Positions 61,430-64,000 of a stretch of DNA of 64,000 bases are shown one piece after another (the first letter of the stretch is position 1; every line of letters starts with the position of its first letter). The stretch lies in assembly GCA_019685555.1 (NCBI GenBank), contig JABFQN010000005.1:22898-86897 (forward strand), given 5' to 3'. The position numbers and the translations under genes were made by a program. This DNA is from Candidatus Bathyarchaeota archaeon A05DMB-3 (GTDB taxonomy: Archaea; Thermoproteota; Bathyarchaeia; Bathyarchaeales; Bathycorpusculaceae). Under the pieces are notes generated by a model. The model saw only the letters and a program-made list of their open reading frames with translations. It searched no databases and was not told where the DNA came from.

Positions 61430-64000
61430 TAGCTCTCCTCCAGTAATTCGTCCAGCTTGCCAGTTAGAGATTCTTCTTTTCTGAATCTTTTCTTCTCTTT
61501 AACGTGAAGAGTGAACTCGCCTTTTGCCACTTTGCCTTGGGCGATTATTTTGTATGGGATTTTGTGCTCTCCTGCAGGGAGTGGTGGAGTTTTAACCTTG
61601 ATGATCTCTTGTTCTTTGTCGGTTTCTAATTCGACTTTTCGGTCTGGCAGTTGCAGTTCTATTTCTACTGTGCCTTTCGGAGGATTTGTAATAGCTACTT
61701 CAAAGCTGCCGGCAACGTTGGGACTGGCGACAGCGTTTAGAAAGTCGACTGTAACTTCCATAGATTCCTCTTCGACAAATTCCTCCTCAACCTCTTCCCC
61801 TTCTAAGAGCTTCAAACAGTTTTTGACTTCTTTTAATTCCTCATCAGTTAAACCGTAAAGCATTGCAACCGCTTCGTCAACTTCTTCCTCAGTTTTTGAT
61901 AGTTCAGAAGCATTGTTTTCAGAAGCAAGCTTGTGAGCTCTTTTTGATAAAGTAACTAACATACCATGTACTTTGTTGTTTTTGTCATATTTCGGAATCT
62001 TGATTGAATCCTCAACTATTTTTGGTGTGGCAAAGCTTTTGGTTCCTCCAGCTATGGACCTTAGAACCAAGTCAACAATTGATGAGTTCAGAATTGCGCA
62101 TATATAATGAGCTTCATCTACGTCATTCGTGGGAATGAAAGCAATAACATTTTCGGGTAAGACTAACTTCTCGCCCAGAAACTTGTCGTTAACCTTGCCC
62201 GTGACACTTGCACTCAATTTGCTACCCATTCGGTTCCAGACAACTTTGTAAGGGGCATAAGTATAGTCGCCAAGATTGTACATGGAAAAGAAAGGCGCCG
62301 CCTTTATATCTTGCATATATTTCTTGTAAGCAGCTCTCTCTAACAGCAATTTCTCGAAGCTCTTTAAATATGCGTAGGTTTTGGGAAAGTTCACTTTTGT
62401 CCAAGTTTCATCGTAGCCTATTCTTTTTATAGGGTCTTGTACCTGAAGAGTATAGATGTAACCGTTAATTTTCCACTTCTCTACATGTTGCGATTTAATG
62501 AGCGGATAAAGAAAGAAATCATCTAAAACTTTACTTATCTTTTCAATCTTCTTCTTCATGCCCTCAGTTATGTTTTCGACATAAACAAAACCTAACTTCT
62601 TTATTTTCTCACCAAAGAACTTTCTTAAGTGAGGCGGAATCAAAATGTCTGCTTCTTTTTCTTCTTTCACATCAAGTATTTTGACCCAATAAACCGCGTT
62701 TGTTCCCCCGCTATAAATACCAGCGTAGCATCGATAGTGGCTTTTACCTCTGGCTTGTTTCACAGCTTTCAAAGCCTTTTTGGGCAGTGTTAACCATGGA
62801 GAAAGGGGGTTCTTCTCGTCGGAAGATTTTGCAAGCATTTCTATTCTTTCAGTCTTTTTCAAAGCTTCTTCTAAGCTGTCGGTTTGCCCCACAGCTTCCT
62901 TGGGTCTCCATAGAATGTATGCTATGGGATAGCTTGTCTTGCCATTTTTTTCCAAGAAGATGGAAGCTGTCCTATTGTTGGCTCCCTCAAAAGGCTTCAC
63001 TGCAACAAGATCGTGAACCTTATTAACTGTCAGCGGCACATTTCTGACCTTGAATCTTCTGAAGCCTTCACCAGCACCTTTTGTCTTGAAAACCGATTGA
63101 GTTATGAGAAAACCAAAGATTCCTTGATCTTTCAGATATTTGTCCAGACACGTGTACGTAAAGAGAACTGAGACATCTTTCTTACCACCGCCATGTCTTG
63201 CTGCCAGTCCACTCAGAGTAAATAGCCCGTATCCTTGCCACAACGACTTAGTACTATCTCTGTAATCGCTTGGCAGGTTATCCCATAAAACCCAAGGTGG
63301 ATTCCCGACCACATAGTCAAATTTTCCGTAAGAGCCAATAATTGTGAGCGGAGCAAAGGCATTTCTTATTATGGAAGTCCACACATGGTTCTTCTTATTC
63401 TCCTCAAGTTGCAGAAAAGTCTTGTACAAGTCAGCTATAAGGCGTAGCTCATCTTCACTCAACTTCAGTTCTTCTTTAACCACTTGTTTAAACTCTTCGC
63501 ACCTATATTTGAGCCTCACGTAGCGGTCCACATATTCAAGCAATTTGCTCAACAAACCCTTGTCAACCACAGACTTCGGAAGCTCAAAAACGCCGACATA
63601 GGTTCTTATAACGTAGGAAATCCCAGTCAACGTAGCACGAGTTTCCACAAGCAACGAATCAGCAAGATAAATGGGTATCTCTATAGGTCCTTTCGCATAA
63701 GTCAACAAATCAGCAATAGCCAAAAGAAAATTCGTTCGAGAAGCCAAAACAGCAAGCGGATTCAAGTCAAAACCGACAACATTCCTTAACAAATAACTAA
63801 TCAGAACATCTTTCAAATAATGCTCTTCAGCATATTCCCTAAACCTTTTCATCGTCAAAACAAGGAAAGTCCCAGAACCGCAAGCTGGGTCCAAAATCCT
63901 CAAATTAATAGGTTTTGTTAAATCACCCTCGTCTTGTGCCATTTTCTCAAAACTTTGCCCAGAGAATAGGTTTAGGCGTGACGACCCTACTCTCTGCGAC
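61429..64000 (-). CDS. Eco57I/PglX-type DNA methyltransferase, N-terminus beyond the window
   Basis: Adenine-specific methyltransferase of the type II/BREX PglX class. From the internal Met at 63942 there are 837 residues; the frame stays open to the right edge, so the true start lies outside. Motif I LRILDPACGSGTFLVLTMKR, motif IV FDYVVGNPPWVLWDNLPSDY, and a central target-recognition region (about 380-620) with WVKILDVKEEKEADILIPPH and KVVWNRMGSKLSASVTGKVN. A C-terminal region of about 120 residues (DFLNAVASPNVAGSFEVAIT, LPAGEHKIPYKIIAQGKVAK) reads like an Ig-type beta sandwich, unusual in the family. Whether a nuclease domain exists at the N-terminus cannot be judged. Confidence 0.85.
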   Translation of the reverse strand, partial: SQRVGSSRLNLFSGQSFEKMAQDEGDLTKPINLRILDPACGSGTFLVLTMKRFREYAEEHYLKDVLISYLLRNVVGFDLNPLAVLASRTNFLLAIADLLTYAKGPIEIPIYLADSLLVETRATLTGISYVIRTYVGVFELPKSVVDKGLLSKLLEYVDRYVRLKYRCEEFKQVVKEELKLSEDELRLIADLYKTFLQLEENKKNHVWTSIIRNAFAPLTIIGSYGKFDYVVGNPPWVLWDNLPSDYRDSTKSLWQGYGLFTLSGLAARHGGGKKDVSVLFTYTCLDKYLKDQGIFGFLITQSVFKTKGAGEGFRRFKVRNVPLTVNKVHDLVAVKPFEGANNRTASIFLEKNGKTSYPIAYILWRPKEAVGQTDSLEEALKKTERIEMLAKSSDEKNPLSPWLTLPKKALKAVKQARGKSHYRCYAGIYSGGTNAVYWVKILDVKEEKEADILIPPHLRKFFGEKIKKLGFVYVENITEGMKKKIEKISKVLDDFFLYPLIKSQHVEKWKINGYIYTLQVQDPIKRIGYDETWTKVNFPKTYAYLKSFEKLLLERAAYKKYMQDIKAAPFFSMYNLGDYTYAPYKVVWNRMGSKLSASVTGKVNDKFLGEKLVLPENVIAFIPTNDVDEAHYICAILNSSIVDLVLRSIAGGTKSFATPKIVEDSIKIPKYDKNNKVHGMLVTLSKRAHKLASENNASELSKTEEEVDEAVAMLYGLTDEELKEVKNCLKLLEGEEVEEEFVEEESMEVTVDFLNAVASPNVAGSFEVAITNPPKGTVEIELQLPDRKVELETDKEQEIIKVKTPPLPAGEHKIPYKIIAQGKVAKGEFTLHVKEKKRFRKEESLTGKLDELLEES

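Noticed and set aside
1..64000. CRISPR arrays, IS elements and tRNA genes
   Set aside because: No regularly spaced repeats, no transposase ORF with terminal inverted repeats, and no tRNA T-arm pattern in the intergenic regions.

Overview
The window is archaeal chromosome. The evidence is a uS3/uL22-to-SecY ribosomal operon carrying the archaeal-only eL32, eL19, eS4 and RNase P subunit Rpp29, an archaeal-type AlaRS, TiaS, a TrmB regulator, a tetraether-lipid synthase (Tes) homologue and a HerA-NurA-Mre11-Rad50 cluster. Coding is dense, start codons are mixed ATG/GTG/TTG, and Shine-Dalgarno and TATA-like signals are both present. I infer a TACK-type lineage such as Bathyarchaeia from the gene content; this is an inference, not a measurement.

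Layout. 1-9731 (minus): ribosomal protein operon starting at rpl22 and running to secY (cut by the left edge), with an Hsp20-domain gene inserted between rpl30 and rpl15. 9819-10565: a small unknown gene and a GNAT gene with a C-terminal frameshift. 10605-17116: hydrogenase maturation, with hypE on plus and trmB-hypF-hypC-hypD on minus, plus a DUF996 membrane protein and a zinc ribbon. 17203-18732: Tes, divergent from trmB. 18771-29034 (minus): a ten-gene fatty-acid/acyl-CoA oxidation run (etfB, etfA, two acyl-CoA dehydrogenases, hydroxyacyl-CoA dehydrogenase, enoyl-CoA hydratase, thiolase plus DUF35 partner, acyl-CoA ligase, one unknown). 29188-37286: alaS, FUN14, tiaS, an Lrp-type effector domain, nnr, tsr3 and unknowns. 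37371-39053: CstA. 39070-41703: a four-gene set of two Get3/ArsA ATPases and two small paralogous proteins. 41782-46652: aminotransferase, LysE-type exporter, APC permease and a broken saccharopine-dehydrogenase-like gene. 46812-48256: macrodomain protein and two unknowns.

48422-64000 is a DNA-processing and probable defence region: a DUF3800-like protein, a PLD-nuclease/EVE-like fusion, nurA-herA-mre11-rad50, then a convergent minus-strand set in the order PglX/Eco57I-like methyltransferase (runs off the right edge), BrxL-like AAA+ ATPase, JAMM metalloprotease and NucS-like nuclease with a DUF5655 tail. The last set looks like a reduced, unconventional BREX-related locus and is the best candidate here for an undescribed system. 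The second candidate is the Get3-like operon, in which one ATPase has Asn in place of the switch I catalytic Asp. No tRNA, rRNA, CRISPR array or insertion sequence was seen, and no gene-free stretch exceeds 300 bases (the longest is about 220, at 49466-49689, where I see nothing recognisable).
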